Source: Ascidia mentula
Lineage: Eukaryota > Chordata > Ascidiacea > Phlebobranchia > Ascidiidae
Assembly: GCA_947561715.1 (NCBI GenBank)
Contig: OX387199.1
Coordinates: 12,901,001-12,965,000, forward strand
DNA length: 64,000 bases
Direction of reading: 5' to 3'
Shown here: positions 44,710 to 60,142 of the stretch, piece after piece
Layout of the letters: every line of letters begins with the position of its first letter
How positions within the stretch are numbered: the first letter of the stretch is position 1
Position numbers and translations under genes: made by a program
The notes under the pieces: generated by a model
What the model was told of the DNA's origin: nothing
The model's database searches: none
Seen by the model: only the letters and a program-made list of their open reading frames with translations

Positions 44710-45230
44710 TTTGTAAAGTTTTGTCCGCAAGGGAATTCGAAGTCATCGAAACCGCTGCTTCAAAACTTTGGGGATTCTGCAAGGGGGTTAGCAAATATTT
44801 ACGACATGCATATCCCCATCACCAAGTAAAATGCCAGAGTGTTGGTTGTCTTCCATCTCTGCACATAACCTGCTGTTATCAAAAATCCTGGAGTCATGAG
44901 TGGAACCAGGCCATCGTGCAACAACATTAGTAATTTGCATCGATGGGTCACAGACACATTGGACATTGATGGAAAAATAACCCTTACGGTTGCGAAACAC
45001 TTCTGCGTTATCACCTCCAGGGGAGACTATTGGTATGTGAGTACAGTCAATAGCTCCGATGATAGAGGGAAACCGAGATATTGAATAGAACTTTTGCTTC
45101 ACAGACGACATTGATTAGAGTGTGGTGTTGCGATGCAATTAAACAAGTAATTCGCACCAACAACATCTTTTGTAAAACGGTACCGGGATCTAAATGGTGT
45201 TGAAGGTCCAAGGTTTCCATTTTAGCAGAC
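44710..45230 (-). pseudogene. PIF/Harbinger transposase (HARBI1-like), frameshifted
   Basis: The frame 45111-44788 has the DDE nuclease signatures GAIDCTHIPI, NRKGYFSINVQ and ARWPGSTHDSRIF, with the first two catalytic Asp residues in DCTHI and HDSRIF. Near 44810 one extra base moves the frame; beyond it GYACRKYLLTPLQNPQ continues the family pattern. The third acidic residue and the N-terminal helix-turn-helix are not clear. The gene is dead. With the Myb-like gene beside it, this is one Harbinger transposon. Confidence 0.85.
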
Positions 45231-45723
45231 TATGTACCAACTTCTTTGAATAATGCCTAAATTTAATAAAATTTGAAACCAAGTTAGAAAAAATGCTCTA
45301 TTTGGTAATAGTCTAAAAATCATGTTTTTGTAAAATTTACTTAAGATACAACATGTCAACGTAGGCCTATATCAAATCATTTTGTGCACAATTGTTGCAC
45401 CGTAAAAAAACCAAAATTAAAAAATTGACAATACCATTACCTTTTTCATACAACTTACCACTAAAAAACACCCCAGCACCCTCTCATTTGAACAATAATT
45501 TAACCAAGTTACTACATTCTGACACCAATAGCACAAATATTAGCTATTTTTGCCGTTTTTCCGACTGTCGACTACACTAGAACTCAGGAACCTGGCAGCG
45601 CAGTTTTGCCGTCGTCAAGCAGTTGCTACGCCAAAAAGTTTAGCGGGGTTTCTGCATAGCGCTTAAAAGTTAAGCAGGGTTTTAAGCCGAGCTTAAAGTT
45701 AAGCGGGGTTTCTGCATTCCACC
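45231..45723. other. Right part of the Harbinger region
   Basis: No gene is seen. Near 45640-45720 the phrase AGCGGGGTTTCTGCAT occurs twice within 65 bp. It could be a subterminal repeat of the transposon, but the opposite end was not matched. Confidence 0.3.
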
Positions 45724-47925
45724 CTTAGTATGTCAAAGTTAGTTCTATATTGATTCCAATAATTAAAAATATTAAATATATCCTACCCTTCTTTCCGAGG
45801 TACGGTGATGTTTTGTCGGTTATTTTTTTGGACACCATGTGTGAATGGAAGTTTTGAAGTGTCACCTTATGTAATATTTGGTTTAAGTATGTATCAACGT
45901 ACCTGTGTTGACGTATGACGTAATCATGACGTCATTTTACAGGCAGAAATATGGTTATAAGGTATACTATAGTGCAAAAATGCGTTTTTTTAGGTATTGT
46001 GATTTTCATAGAAGATTCAATTCCTAACTACAAGCAATTATGCAAACAATGTACATCATCAGATGACCAAAGGTCGAAATGCTTTCGGGCTGCTTGCTCT
46101 GAAATGATGTTTATGAAACTGGTGAAGTTAAGTAGCCTACCACAGACAAAAATATTTTGAAAAACTTGAAGAATATACATACAAATTTATGTAATATGAT
46201 ATGTTTCATAATCACCTATACAATTTTTTCTATGTGAGTCAGTTTGTTGTGTAGATGTAATCTTGTGTGTATATGCCATAAATAAACATATTTATGAATT
46301 GTTTTTGGTTGTTGTTTACAAAATTCACAGTGTTGTAGAGATGTGTATTGTTTGTTTGTTTGACTTGCGTGTTCAACTGCGATAATGCGTTTCCCTTAAC
46401 TCCTGACTCCTCTTCGTAACTAACCAAACTTGTGTTAGTATGTTTTATTCACCAAGCCAAAGGATATAGGTTCAGAAATACAAATCAACCCCAGAGTAGA
46501 ATAAACAAACGTGATTCTACGCCAAGGCGTACCAACAATGTAGAATGAAATCAACCGCAAAAGCCACAAATTATATAGGCAATCGGTCATGTGGCTTGCG
46601 TGAGAACCACGATACTTAATTACGTGTTACAACCAATTTTCCCTGGGCAGTTCCGAGAACTGTGGTATTTATCTGGGCGGTACAAAAATGACAAGTCACT
46701 CTGCATTACCTCATGGAAAGTTACCCAAATGAACATTACGTCAAGGCATAAACGTTACAGTGTGGAGAAACAAAACTAAAAATAAGCAATACAAAATGTG
46801 CCTGTTAACTTAGATTCAAAAATGTCTTTTTCAAAGAAGCTTTGTGTTTCATGTTGTTAAAATATATTCTGATGCTAGTATGACATGAGTATTCCTTTTG
46901 CAATTGTACATAAACAAAGTATCCTGTTTACTTTTTGTGTGGTGATTGGTTTTACTAGACAGGAGTTAGTTATACATTTTGATTTATAATTTATTATCAT
47001 ACGCCATACAACTTACAATAATTTTAATTTATGAACACATTAAATGTTTTCATTAGAGACAGAATTCAAATGATATAAATTTCTGAAGATTGAAGATTGG
47101 TACAAAAATCTTGTTTCTTCATCTGAGAATGCTGTAGATTGTCTGAATTTTTTTTCTGTCTTGTTCTGGCAAAATAGTATGTGATAATTTGGACATACAA
47201 ATTTAGTGAAGGACGACAGATTAAGTAGAGTTTTACTTTAAACTGCAACATGCAAACTTGTGACATAATACCACAATCTACTATTTTTATTTGGTCACTT
47301 AGTTTTTGATACATATCCACACATACAAATGATCAAACCCTATTAAAATATTACATCAAGATGTAAGATGCATGCAAAAATATATTAGCAGCACATTGAT
47401 AAATGAAGAACCAGAGTAACTTCAAAATATGGTCTACTAATGGCAGACTACGTTATTTTGCCCTAAAATGTCTTTTTACATTAAACAAAGCGGTTTTAGC
47501 CATATCAGTACTCACAACTACAAACTACGTCATGATTACGTCACAGTTAGATTACGTCAGCACAGGCATGTTGAAACGCACTTAACAACAAAAAACAAAT
47601 GCAAAGAGGCATACTTACGCTTTTTATTCCATTTGCACACAGCCTTCAAAATATTCTTTAGAAAAACGATGCGTTATTTCAAAAAAGGAAATGATTTATT
47701 TATTATTTTATTACCCATTTGAATCAGTATAATACTTAATTTAACATGCTGAAAATTCGTTTTAAAACTCTACCCACATTTCAAGTTATTCAAAATTGTT
47801 TGCGCGTTTCCTATCTCTTCGTATGCAAAAAGTCGCATTTGATATTTGGGAAATCATGCGTGACGGAGTTTCTCGAAGTGAATAAAAGAAACAAAGAAAA
47901 GAGGAGCCGTTGCACTACCATGATA
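45724..47925. mobile_element. Element with terminal inverted repeats, copy 2 (left end lost)
   Basis: Sequence from 45724 corresponds to 13600 onward of copy 1, and the right end at 47750-47925 matches the right terminal repeat of copy 1 (CATGCGTGACGGAG, CCGTTGCACTACCAT). The left terminal repeat is missing where the Harbinger sequence begins. A solo LTR is inserted at 46334-46759. No transposase is present. Confidence 0.75.
46334..46759. mobile_element. Solo LTR (426 bp) with GTGT duplication
   Basis: The insert begins TGTAGAG and ends CGTTACA and is flanked by GTGT on both sides (46330-46333, 46760-46763). The uninterrupted site is preserved in copy 1 of the host element near 14206. It holds a TTATATAGG motif and no protein. 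Confidence 0.7.
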
Positions 47926-48356
47926 AGACCATACTATGCTTAGACATTTGTTGCTCATGCGTGACGAAGGTAAGTAGCTTGCAGTATATTTAAGGAAAAC
48001 AAACGAAAGTGGAGTTTTTCCAAAAAATTATTCACAAAGGAATTAATGTTTTTTTTTGTTATTTGTTGTTGATGTTGTTGTAAGAAGCTAAAAGCCAGGG
48101 CTGACATTTATAATTTTTTCAAAAGTATCAGGATAGGGAGTTTTTTTGCGTAGACCTGCGTCACGATATTCAGAGTGCGTGACGAAACAGCGGGTGGTGA
48201 TTGGTGGAGGGAAATTTTGGGTTAAAAAATGTCATGGTGGCCGCCGCCGCCGCAGCCGCAGCGTTGTGTTGCAAGGGATATATTTATTTGGGTATATTTG
48301 ATGAGTAGCGAAACGGCAGCAAGGCACAAGTTTTCTCTTATTCCTAAAAATTGGGT

Positions 48357-48372
48357 GGCTCTGAAAAGAGCC
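48357..48372 (-). terminator. Histone 3' stem-loop, H2A unit 1
   Basis: GGCTCTTTTCAGAGCC on the minus strand, 28 bases after the H2A stop. SLBP binds this 6-bp stem and 4-base loop, and U7 snRNP directs cleavage without polyadenylation. Confidence 0.9.
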
Positions 48373-48400
48373 GTTAATGGTTGCGCGAGCTCCCTTGCCC

Positions 48401-49146
<746 letters not shown>

Positions 49147-49506
49147 ATGGCAGCCAGCAAAGGCACAAAGAAGGCAGTGAAGAAGCAGACGCCCGCCGAC
49201 AAGCACAAGAAGCGCAGGCGTAAGCGAAAGGAAAGCTTCAGCATCTACGTGTACAAGGTGCTCAAGCAGGTACATCCCGACACCGGAATCTCGAGCCGCG
49301 CCATGAACATCATGAACTCGTTTGTGAGCGACGTGTTTGAGCGCATCGCTGGTGAGGCGTCGCGCTTGGCCCTGTACAACAAGCGTTCAACGGTGAGCAG
49401 TCGCGAGATCCAAACCGCGGTCCGCCTGCTCTTGCCCGGCGAGTTGGCCAAGCACGCAGTGTCCGAAGGTACCAAGGCCGTCACCAAGTACACCAGCTCC
49501 AAGTGA
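49147..49506 (+). CDS. H2B: Histone H2B (unit 1)
   Basis: Intronless, 119 residues. A Lys-rich tail ([20 protein letters not shown], basic [11 protein letters not shown] patch) is followed by the histone fold with [30 protein letters not shown] and the conserved C-terminus [20 protein letters not shown], which includes the ubiquitylated lysine context. It forms the dimer with H2A. The start codon follows an A-rich leader (AAAAATTTAACCGCGAAA). Confidence 0.98.
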   Translation: MAASKGTKKAVKKQTPADKHKKRRRKRKESFSIYVYKVLKQVHPDTGISSRAMNIMNSFVSDVFERIAGEASRLALYNKRSTVSSREIQTAVRLLLPGELAKHAVSEGTKAVTKYTSSK

Positions 49507-49540
49507 GCAAGCGATCGATCGCCCGACTCAACAACAGAAC

Positions 49541-49556
49541 GGCTCTTTTCAGAGCC
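49541..49556 (+). terminator. Histone 3' stem-loop, H2B unit 1
   Basis: Perfect GGCTCTTTTCAGAGCC followed by ACCC, 34 bases after the stop. A purine-rich GAGGGAGAAT follows as a likely U7-pairing element. Confidence 0.92.
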
Positions 49557-50758
49557 ACCCGCTTGTTGCGAGGGAGAATCATTTGGAACCTTTCAATTCA
49601 ATGATAATATTGCGCAGACCGGCGCCGCCGCCACTTTATCTGCGGGAAACGCAATCGTCGCGCCCCGCTACCACGCGTAGCCATTTACAACTTAACTTAT
49701 TTTATTCAATTTTTTTGAAAAGTTTGTTCTGTCAAGTAAATTCGAGCGACAAGTTTGTTGTTTCACTCAATCCCTCGATTTTGAGTGTAATTTGGTTGAG
49801 AGGCGAAAACGAACCCAAACCAATTATCTGCGCAGCTGGAGGCCTTGATTGGTAAACTGCTGCCTTGTAACTTTACATGTAACTTTACTGCTTGTTACTG
49901 CTTTCCAACAATTTCGGTACGTTGCGATAAAAGTTTCATTTACTACTTGTTTTGCAATTGTTTATATTTATCGCCTTAACGGAAAATCGACGCTTTGTCA
50001 TAAAATCGAAGTCCACAAATTTTGAAGCCACGGGTGGTCGAGTTGTAAGCTTACAGCACACCTGCATTTTGAGTGAGGGTCATAAAAAATTTTCGTCTTG
50101 CATTCTGCAAACAAGTTCTCTCTTACAACTTTTTCCACATTTCCACAGACTTTCTAAGCTATTAATTTTGGGTCGCGACATGTCCTCGCCACCAGTCCGG
50201 CTTTGATTTTCTGCAGTTTTTTCCTGTACTAAGCGGTCACGCGACGCAGGCCATTTCTCGATTTGCTCATACTCCCCAAGCCTAAGTTCGTTGCAAAGCG
50301 GCGATGCAGGCCACCCGCCGCGCCACGGAACAGTTGTACTTCGTTCCTAAAGCGCGACGGCCGCCACGCCAGTGCAAGCCACGGCGACTGGGCCTTTCGC
50401 AGCCCTTGGCGCCCCACCTCTCCGCCACCCGTGGCGTTAGCGGTGGTCGCGATGACCTGAGTTCGCGTGGGTAATTGGGTGAGGCATCGCACTAGGCCCC
50501 TGTACAGCAATCGTTGCGAATGCGCGCGTGTACCAAACGTACGACGACCGTACTTCTTGATTGCTAGCACAATACCAGCAAGTCTACCGACCGATACAAC
50601 GACGGTGGCAAACATCGTTTCGCGTTGGTCCGTAAACGCTCTAAAAAAGGACGGCGTTGTCTCGCGGCTGCCAAAAGCTATTTCTTCACTTTGGAAGCAC
50701 CTACGCACGCACTCACGTCGAGTTACTTACTTACTTACCCAAGAGATCATCAAGAATC
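49557..50758. other. H2B-H1 spacer, unit 1
   Basis: This is the largest spacer of the unit (1.2 kb). The first half is AT-rich and the second half, from about 50230, is GC-richer and leads into the H1 leader. A 159-residue antisense frame (50229-50708) has no family resemblance and I regard it as a chance frame. No 5S rRNA or snRNA gene is visible. A CTCTAAAAAAGG motif at 50639 may serve as a weak TATA for H1. The unit-2 and unit-3 spacers (54249-55450, 58941-60142) are the same sequence. Confidence 0.6.
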
Positions 50759-51367
50759 ATGACGGACTCGAAGAAGCAAAGCAGCAGGAAGCCCGCCGCG
50801 CCCGCGGCACACCCCACCTACGCGGTGATGATTAAGGCTGCCATCGCGCAGCTGAAGGAACGCAACGGCTCGTCTCGCCAAGCCATCGTCAAATACGTCA
50901 AGGCCAACTACAAGGTGAGCAACACGCCCGAAAGTCACATCAAGTTGGCTTTGAAGCGAATGGTGACGCAAGACGTGCTTACCCGCACCAAGGGCGTGGG
51001 CGCTTCTGGCTCCTTCAAGCTTGCCAGCAAGGCCTCGGCCGAAGCGCCAAAGAAGAAGACCAAGGCAAAGAAGCCAAAGCAAGCGGTTGCCAAGAAGCCG
51101 GCCGCAGCAGCGACGAAGAAGGAGACCGGCACCAAGAAGTCGGCTGGCAAAAAGGCCGCGGCCAAGAAGCCTGCTTCCAGCAGCAAGAAGACTGCCGCCA
51201 AAAAGACCGCGTCGCCGAAAAAGTCAGCCGCAAAGAAACCTGCGAGCAAAAAGGCAGCGGCTGGAAAGAAATCGCCTGCCAAAAAGAGCGCAGTGAAGGC
51301 CAAAAAGCCGGCCGCCAAAAAACCGGCAAAGAAGCCCAGTGCCAAGAAGCCGGCAGCGAAAAAGTGA
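50759..51367 (+). CDS. H1: Linker histone H1 (unit 1)
   Basis: 202 residues from the ATG at 50759; an in-frame extension to 50657 is non-conserved leader. A short tail ([17 protein letters not shown]) precedes the winged-helix globular domain at about residues 18-90 ([56 protein letters not shown]). The C-terminal half is almost only Lys, Ala, Pro and Ser (AAKKPA and AKK repeats), which binds linker DNA. An SPKK motif near residue 157 is a site for cell-cycle kinases. Confidence 0.97.
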   Translation: MTDSKKQSSRKPAAPAAHPTYAVMIKAAIAQLKERNGSSRQAIVKYVKANYKVSNTPESHIKLALKRMVTQDVLTRTKGVGASGSFKLASKASAEAPKKKTKAKKPKQAVAKKPAAAATKKETGTKKSAGKKAAAKKPASSSKKTAAKKTASPKKSAAKKPASKKAAAGKKSPAKKSAVKAKKPAAKKPAKKPSAKKPAAKK

Positions 51368-51404
51368 GCACCGAAGTCGGCGGGGGGTCCGCATCATAAC
51401 AAAC

Positions 51405-51420
51405 GGCTCTTTTCAGGGCC
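51405..51420 (+). terminator. Histone 3' stem-loop, H1 unit 1
   Basis: GGCTCTTTTCAGGGCC: the usual stem with one T.G wobble, followed by ACTC and, about 15 bases on, AAAAGAGAGAAG as a likely U7-pairing element. Confidence 0.88.
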
Positions 51421-51599
51421 ACTCAACTTTGTGCAAAAGAGAGAAGCGAGCCACCAGCTCAAAACGAAGGCCGGGTTGCCCGGCCAGACGGAGGGAGGGC
51501 CGACCGACTGACTGACTACCTTTAAGTATGCTCTTTGGCGCCCCAAACGGACGAATTTTTCTGTTTTGTTTCGCGGAGGTACGAAAACTGGCTACTTAG

Positions 51600-51983
<384 letters not shown>

Positions 51984-52019
51984 GCTCGTCTCGGTTTCGC
52001 GACCACAACATCAGCAATC

Positions 52020-52035
52020 GGCCCTTTTCAGGGCC
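52020..52035 (+). terminator. Histone 3' stem-loop, H4 unit 1
   Basis: GGCCCTTTTCAGGGCC followed by ACCC: here the stem is fully paired with C-G in place of T-A. GTGAGAGAATAG follows as a likely U7 site. Confidence 0.9.
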
Positions 52036-52159
52036 ACCCACACTTTAATCGTGAGAGAATAGTTTGGTTACTTGGCGTGTGAGTTGTTTTTTGTTCCCGG
52101 TTTTGAGAGGTGGCCCTTCGCGTTTTGTTCTTGCCGGCGGCGGCGGCGGCGGCAAACAA

Positions 52160-52709
<550 letters not shown>

Positions 52710-52744
52710 GCACAGCAGGGGGGCGGGCGCCAACTAAACGAAAC

Positions 52745-52760
52745 GGCTCTTTTCAGAGCC
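52745..52760 (+). terminator. Histone 3' stem-loop, H3 unit 1
   Basis: Perfect GGCTCTTTTCAGAGCC then ACC, 35 bases after the stop; TAAAGAGAAATT follows as a likely U7 site. Confidence 0.92.
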
Positions 52761-53048
52761 ACCTAATTATTGGCTAAAGAGAAATTTGGATAAATCTGAA
52801 TGAATGTGGGTGTCTAGTTCTAGTAGTTAGTTCGTTTTTGCGTAGACCTGCGTCACGATATTCAGAGTGCGTGACGAAACAGCGGGTGGTGATTGGTGGA
52901 GGGAAATTTTGGGTTAAAAAATGTCATGGTGGCCGCCGCCGCCGCAGCCGCAGCGTTGTGTTGCAAGGGATATATTTATTTGGGTATATTTGATGAGTAG
53001 CGAAACGGCAGCAAGGCACAAGTTTTCTCTTATTCCTAAAAATTGGGT

Positions 53049-53064
53049 GGCTCTGAAAAGAGCC
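53049..53064 (-). terminator. Histone 3' stem-loop, H2A unit 2
   Basis: Second-unit copy of the minus-strand stem-loop that ends H2A mRNA. Confidence 0.9.
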
Positions 53065-53092
53065 GTTAATGGTTGCGCGAGCTCCCTTGCCC

Positions 53093-53838
<746 letters not shown>

Positions 53839-54198
53839 ATGGCAGCCAGCAAAGGCACAAAGAAGGCAGTGAAGAAGCAGACGCCCGCCGACAAGCACAA
53901 GAAGCGCAGGCGTAAGCGAAAGGAAAGCTTCAGCATCTACGTGTACAAGGTGCTCAAGCAGGTACATCCCGACACCGGAATCTCGAGCCGCGCCATGAAC
54001 ATCATGAACTCGTTTGTGAGCGACGTGTTTGAGCGCATCGCTGGTGAGGCGTCGCGCTTGGCCCTGTACAACAAGCGTTCAACGGTGAGCAGTCGCGAGA
54101 TCCAAACCGCGGTCCGCCTGCTCTTGCCCGGCGAGTTGGCCAAGCACGCAGTGTCCGAAGGTACCAAGGCCGTCACCAAGTACACCAGCTCCAAGTGA
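53839..54198 (+). CDS. H2B: Histone H2B (unit 2)
   Basis: Translation identical to unit 1 H2B (119 residues). Confidence 0.98.
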   Translation: MAASKGTKKAVKKQTPADKHKKRRRKRKESFSIYVYKVLKQVHPDTGISSRAMNIMNSFVSDVFERIAGEASRLALYNKRSTVSSREIQTAVRLLLPGELAKHAVSEGTKAVTKYTSSK

Positions 54199-54232
54199 GC
54201 AAGCGATCGATCGCCCGACTCAACAACAGAAC

Positions 54233-54248
54233 GGCTCTTTTCAGAGCC
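54233..54248 (+). terminator. Histone 3' stem-loop, H2B unit 2
   Basis: Perfect stem-loop with ACCC, as after the unit 1 gene. Confidence 0.92.
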
Positions 54249-55450
54249 ACCCGCTTGTTGCGAGGGAGAATCATTTGGAACCTTTCAATTCAATGATAAT
54301 ATTGCGCAGACCGGCGCCGCCGCCACTTTATCTGCGGGAAACGCAATCGTCGCGCCCCGCTACCACGCGTAGCCATTTACAACTTAACTTATTTTATTCA
54401 ATTTTTTTGAAAAGTTTGTTCTGTCAAGTAAATTCGAGCGACAAGTTTGTTGTTTCACTCAATCCCTCGATTTTGAGTGTAATTTGGTTGAGAGGCGAAA
54501 ACGAACCCAAACCAATTATCTGCGCAGCTGGAGGCCTTGATTGGTAAACTGCTGCCTTGTAACTTTACATGTAACTTTACTGCTTGTTACTGCTTTCCAA
54601 CAATTTCGGTACGTTGCGATAAAAGTTTCATTTACTACTTGTTTTGCAATTGTTTATATTTATCGCCTTAACGGAAAATCGACGCTTTGTCATAAAATCG
54701 AAGTCCACAAATTTTGAAGCCACGGGTGGTCGAGTTGTAAGCTTACAGCACACCTGCATTTTGAGTGAGGGTCATAAAAAATTTTCGTCTTGCATTCTGC
54801 AAACAAGTTCTCTCTTACAACTTTTTCCACATTTCCACAGACTTTCTAAGCTATTAATTTTGGGTCGCGACATGTCCTCGCCACCAGTCCGGCTTTGATT
54901 TTCTGCAGTTTTTTCCTGTACTAAGCGGTCACGCGACGCAGGCCATTTCTCGATTTGCTCATACTCCCCAAGCCTAAGTTCGTTGCAAAGCGGCGATGCA
55001 GGCCACCCGCCGCGCCACGGAACAGTTGTACTTCGTTCCTAAAGCGCGACGGCCGCCACGCCAGTGCAAGCCACGGCGACTGGGCCTTTCGCAGCCCTTG
55101 GCGCCCCACCTCTCCGCCACCCGTGGCGTTAGCGGTGGTCGCGATGACCTGAGTTCGCGTGGGTAATTGGGTGAGGCATCGCACTAGGCCCCTGTACAGC
55201 AATCGTTGCGAATGCGCGCGTGTACCAAACGTACGACGACCGTACTTCTTGATTGCTAGCACAATACCAGCAAGTCTACCGACCGATACAACGACGGTGG
55301 CAAACATCGTTTCGCGTTGGTCCGTAAACGCTCTAAAAAAGGACGGCGTTGTCTCGCGGCTGCCAAAAGCTATTTCTTCACTTTGGAAGCACCTACGCAC
55401 GCACTCACGTCGAGTTACTTACTTACTTACCCAAGAGATCATCAAGAATC

Positions 55451-56059
55451 ATGACGGACTCGAAGAAGCAAAGCAGCAGGAAGCCCGCCGCGCCCGCGGC
55501 ACACCCCACCTACGCGGTGATGATTAAGGCTGCCATCGCGCAGCTGAAGGAACGCAACGGCTCGTCTCGCCAAGCCATCGTCAAATACGTCAAGGCCAAC
55601 TACAAGGTGAGCAACACGCCCGAAAGTCACATCAAGTTGGCTTTGAAGCGAATGGTGACGCAAGACGTGCTTACCCGCACCAAGGGCGTGGGCGCTTCTG
55701 GCTCCTTCAAGCTTGCCAGCAAGGCCTCGGCCGAAGCGCCAAAGAAGAAGACCAAGGCAAAGAAGCCAAAGCAAGCGGTTGCCAAGAAGCCGGCCGCAGC
55801 AGCGACGAAGAAGGAGACCGGCACCAAGAAGTCGGCTGGCAAAAAGGCCGCGGCCAAGAAGCCTGCTTCCAGCAGCAAGAAGACTGCCGCCAAAAAGACC
55901 GCGTCGCCGAAAAAGTCAGCCGCAAAGAAACCTGCGAGCAAAAAGGCAGCGGCTGGAAAGAAATCGCCTGCCAAAAAGAGCGCAGTGAAGGCCAAAAAGC
56001 CGGCCGCCAAAAAACCGGCAAAGAAGCCCAGTGCCAAGAAGCCGGCAGCGAAAAAGTGA
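55451..56059 (+). CDS. H1: Linker histone H1 (unit 2)
   Basis: Translation identical to unit 1 H1 (202 residues); the leader upstream of the ATG at 55451 is also the same. Confidence 0.97.
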   Translation: MTDSKKQSSRKPAAPAAHPTYAVMIKAAIAQLKERNGSSRQAIVKYVKANYKVSNTPESHIKLALKRMVTQDVLTRTKGVGASGSFKLASKASAEAPKKKTKAKKPKQAVAKKPAAAATKKETGTKKSAGKKAAAKKPASSSKKTAAKKTASPKKSAAKKPASKKAAAGKKSPAKKSAVKAKKPAAKKPAKKPSAKKPAAKK

Positions 56060-56096
56060 GCACCGAAGTCGGCGGGGGGTCCGCATCATAACAAAC

Positions 56097-56112
56097 GGCT
56101 CTTTTCAGGGCC
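56097..56112 (+). terminator. Histone 3' stem-loop, H1 unit 2
   Basis: Stem-loop with the same single wobble pair as in unit 1. Confidence 0.88.
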
Positions 56113-56291
56113 ACTCAACTTTGTGCAAAAGAGAGAAGCGAGCCACCAGCTCAAAACGAAGGCCGGGTTGCCCGGCCAGACGGAGGGAGGGCCGACCGAC
56201 TGACTGACTACCTTTAAGTATGCTCTTTGGCGCCCCAAACGGACGAATTTTTCTGTTTTGTTTCGCGGAGGTACGAAAACTGGCTACTTAG

Positions 56292-56675
<384 letters not shown>

Positions 56676-56711
56676 GCTCGTCTCGGTTTCGCGACCACAA
56701 CATCAGCAATC

Positions 56712-56727
56712 GGCCCTTTTCAGGGCC
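56712..56727 (+). terminator. Histone 3' stem-loop, H4 unit 2
   Basis: GC-rich stem variant, same as unit 1. Confidence 0.9.
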
Positions 56728-56851
56728 ACCCACACTTTAATCGTGAGAGAATAGTTTGGTTACTTGGCGTGTGAGTTGTTTTTTGTTCCCGGTTTTGAGA
56801 GGTGGCCCTTCGCGTTTTGTTCTTGCCGGCGGCGGCGGCGGCGGCAAACAA

Positions 56852-57401
<550 letters not shown>

Positions 57402-57436
57402 GCACAGCAGGGGGGCGGGCGCCAACTAAACGAAAC

Positions 57437-57452
57437 GGCTCTTTTCAGAGCC
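57437..57452 (+). terminator. Histone 3' stem-loop, H3 unit 2
   Basis: Perfect stem-loop, followed by the purine-rich downstream element. Confidence 0.92.
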
Positions 57453-57740
57453 ACCTAATTATTGGCTAAAGAGAAATTTGGATAAATCTGAATGAATGTG
57501 GGTGTCTAGTTCTAGTAGTTAGTTCGTTTTTGCGTAGACCTGCGTCACGATATTCAGAGTGCGTGACGAAACAGCGGGTGGTGATTGGTGGAGGGAAATT
57601 TTGGGTTAAAAAATGTCATGGTGGCCGCCGACGCCGCAGCCGCAGCGTTGTGTTGCAAGGGATATATTTATTTGGGTATATTTGATGAGTAGCGAAACGG
57701 CAGCAAGGCACAAGTTTTCTCTTATTCCTAAAAATTGGGT

Positions 57741-57756
57741 GGCTCTGAAAAGAGCC
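57741..57756 (-). terminator. Histone 3' stem-loop, H2A unit 3
   Basis: Minus-strand stem-loop of the third H2A copy. Confidence 0.9.
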
Positions 57757-57784
57757 GTTAATGGTTGCGCGAGCTCCCTTGCCC

Positions 57785-58530
<746 letters not shown>

Positions 58531-58890
58531 ATGGCAGCCAGCAAAGGCACAAAGAAGGCAGTGAAGAAGCAGACGCCCGCCGACAAGCACAAGAAGCGCA
58601 GGCGTAAGCGAAAGGAAAGCTTCAGCATCTACGTGTACAAGGTGCTCAAGCAGGTACATCCCGACACCGGAATCTCGAGCCGCGCCATGAACATCATGAA
58701 CTCGTTTGTGAGCGACGTGTTTGAGCGCATCGCTGGTGAGGCGTCGCGCTTGGCCCTGTACAACAAGCGTTCAACGGTGAGCAGTCGCGAGATCCAAACC
58801 GCGGTCCGCCTGCTCTTGCCCGGCGAGTTGGCCAAGCACGCAGTGTCCGAAGGTACCAAGGCCGTCACCAAGTACACCAGCTCCAAGTGA
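58531..58890 (+). CDS. H2B: Histone H2B (unit 3)
   Basis: Translation identical to unit 1 H2B. Confidence 0.98.
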   Translation: MAASKGTKKAVKKQTPADKHKKRRRKRKESFSIYVYKVLKQVHPDTGISSRAMNIMNSFVSDVFERIAGEASRLALYNKRSTVSSREIQTAVRLLLPGELAKHAVSEGTKAVTKYTSSK

Positions 58891-58924
58891 GCAAGCGATC
58901 GATCGCCCGACTCAACAACAGAAC

Positions 58925-58940
58925 GGCTCTTTTCAGAGCC
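58925..58940 (+). terminator. Histone 3' stem-loop, H2B unit 3
   Basis: Perfect stem-loop with ACCC. Confidence 0.92.
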
Positions 58941-60142
58941 ACCCGCTTGTTGCGAGGGAGAATCATTTGGAACCTTTCAATTCAATGATAATATTGCGCA
59001 GACCGGCGCCGCCGCCACTTTATCTGCGGGAAACGCAATCGTCGCGCCCCGCTACCACGCGTAGCCATTTACAACTTAACTTATTTTATTCAATTTTTTT
59101 GAAAAGTTTGTTCTGTCAAGTAAATTCGAGCGACAAGTTTGTTGTTTCACTCAATCCCTCGATTTTGAGTGTAATTTGGTTGAGAGGCGAAAACGAACCC
59201 AAACCAATTATCTGCGCAGCTGGAGGCCTTGATTGGTAAACTGCTGCCTTGTAACTTTACATGTAACTTTACTGCTTGTTACTGCTTTCCAACAATTTCG
59301 GTACGTTGCGATAAAAGTTTCATTTACTACTTGTTTTGCAATTGTTTATATTTATCGCCTTAACGGAAAATCGACGCTTTGTCATAAAATCGAAGTCCAC
59401 AAATTTTGAAGCCACGGGTGGTCGAGTTGTAAGCTTACAGCACACCTGCATTTTGAGTGAGGGTCATAAAAAATTTTCGTCTTGCATTCTGCAAACAAGT
59501 TCTCTCTTACAACTTTTTCCACATTTCCACAGACTTTCTAAGCTATTAATTTTGGGTCGCGACATGTCCTCGCCACCAGTCCGGCTTTGATTTTCTGCAG
59601 TTTTTTCCTGTACTAAGCGGTCACGCGACGCAGGCCATTTCTCGATTTGCTCATACTCCCCAAGCCTAAGTTCGTTGCAAAGCGGCGATGCAGGCCACCC
59701 GCCGCGCCACGGAACAGTTGTACTTCGTTCCTAAAGCGCGACGGCCGCCACGCCAGTGCAAGCCACGGCGACTGGGCCTTTCGCAGCCCTTGGCGCCCCA
59801 CCTCTCCGCCACCCGTGGCGTTAGCGGTGGTCGCGATGACCTGAGTTCGCGTGGGTAATTGGGTGAGGCATCGCACTAGGCCCCTGTACAGCAATCGTTG
59901 CGAATGCGCGCGTGTACCAAACGTACGACGACCGTACTTCTTGATTGCTAGCACAATACCAGCAAGTCTACCGACCGATACAACGACGGTGGCAAACATC
60001 GTTTCGCGTTGGTCCGTAAACGCTCTAAAAAAGGACGGCGTTGTCTCGCGGCTGCCAAAAGCTATTTCTTCACTTTGGAAGCACCTACGCACGCACTCAC
60101 GTCGAGTTACTTACTTACTTACCCAAGAGATCATCAAGAATC

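Noticed and set aside
50229..50708. 159-residue antisense ORF in the H2B-H1 spacer
   Set aside because: Conservation between units only reflects array homogenisation; the product is Arg-rich without any recognised pattern.
50657..50758. N-terminal extension of H1 to an upstream ATG
   Set aside because: The extra 34 residues resemble no H1 tail, while the ATG at 50759 gives a typical MTDSKK start. The same reasoning puts the H3 start at 52299 and not 52248.
49557..50758. 5S rRNA or U-snRNA gene in the histone spacer, as in some animals
   Set aside because: I looked for the 5S start and internal control region and for snRNA Sm sites with proper stems and found none.
50935..51422. Antisense and alternative-frame ORFs over histone H1 (also over H2A, H2B, H3, H4 in every unit)
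   Set aside because: They are shadows of the strongly biased, GC-rich histone coding sequence; no family resemblance.
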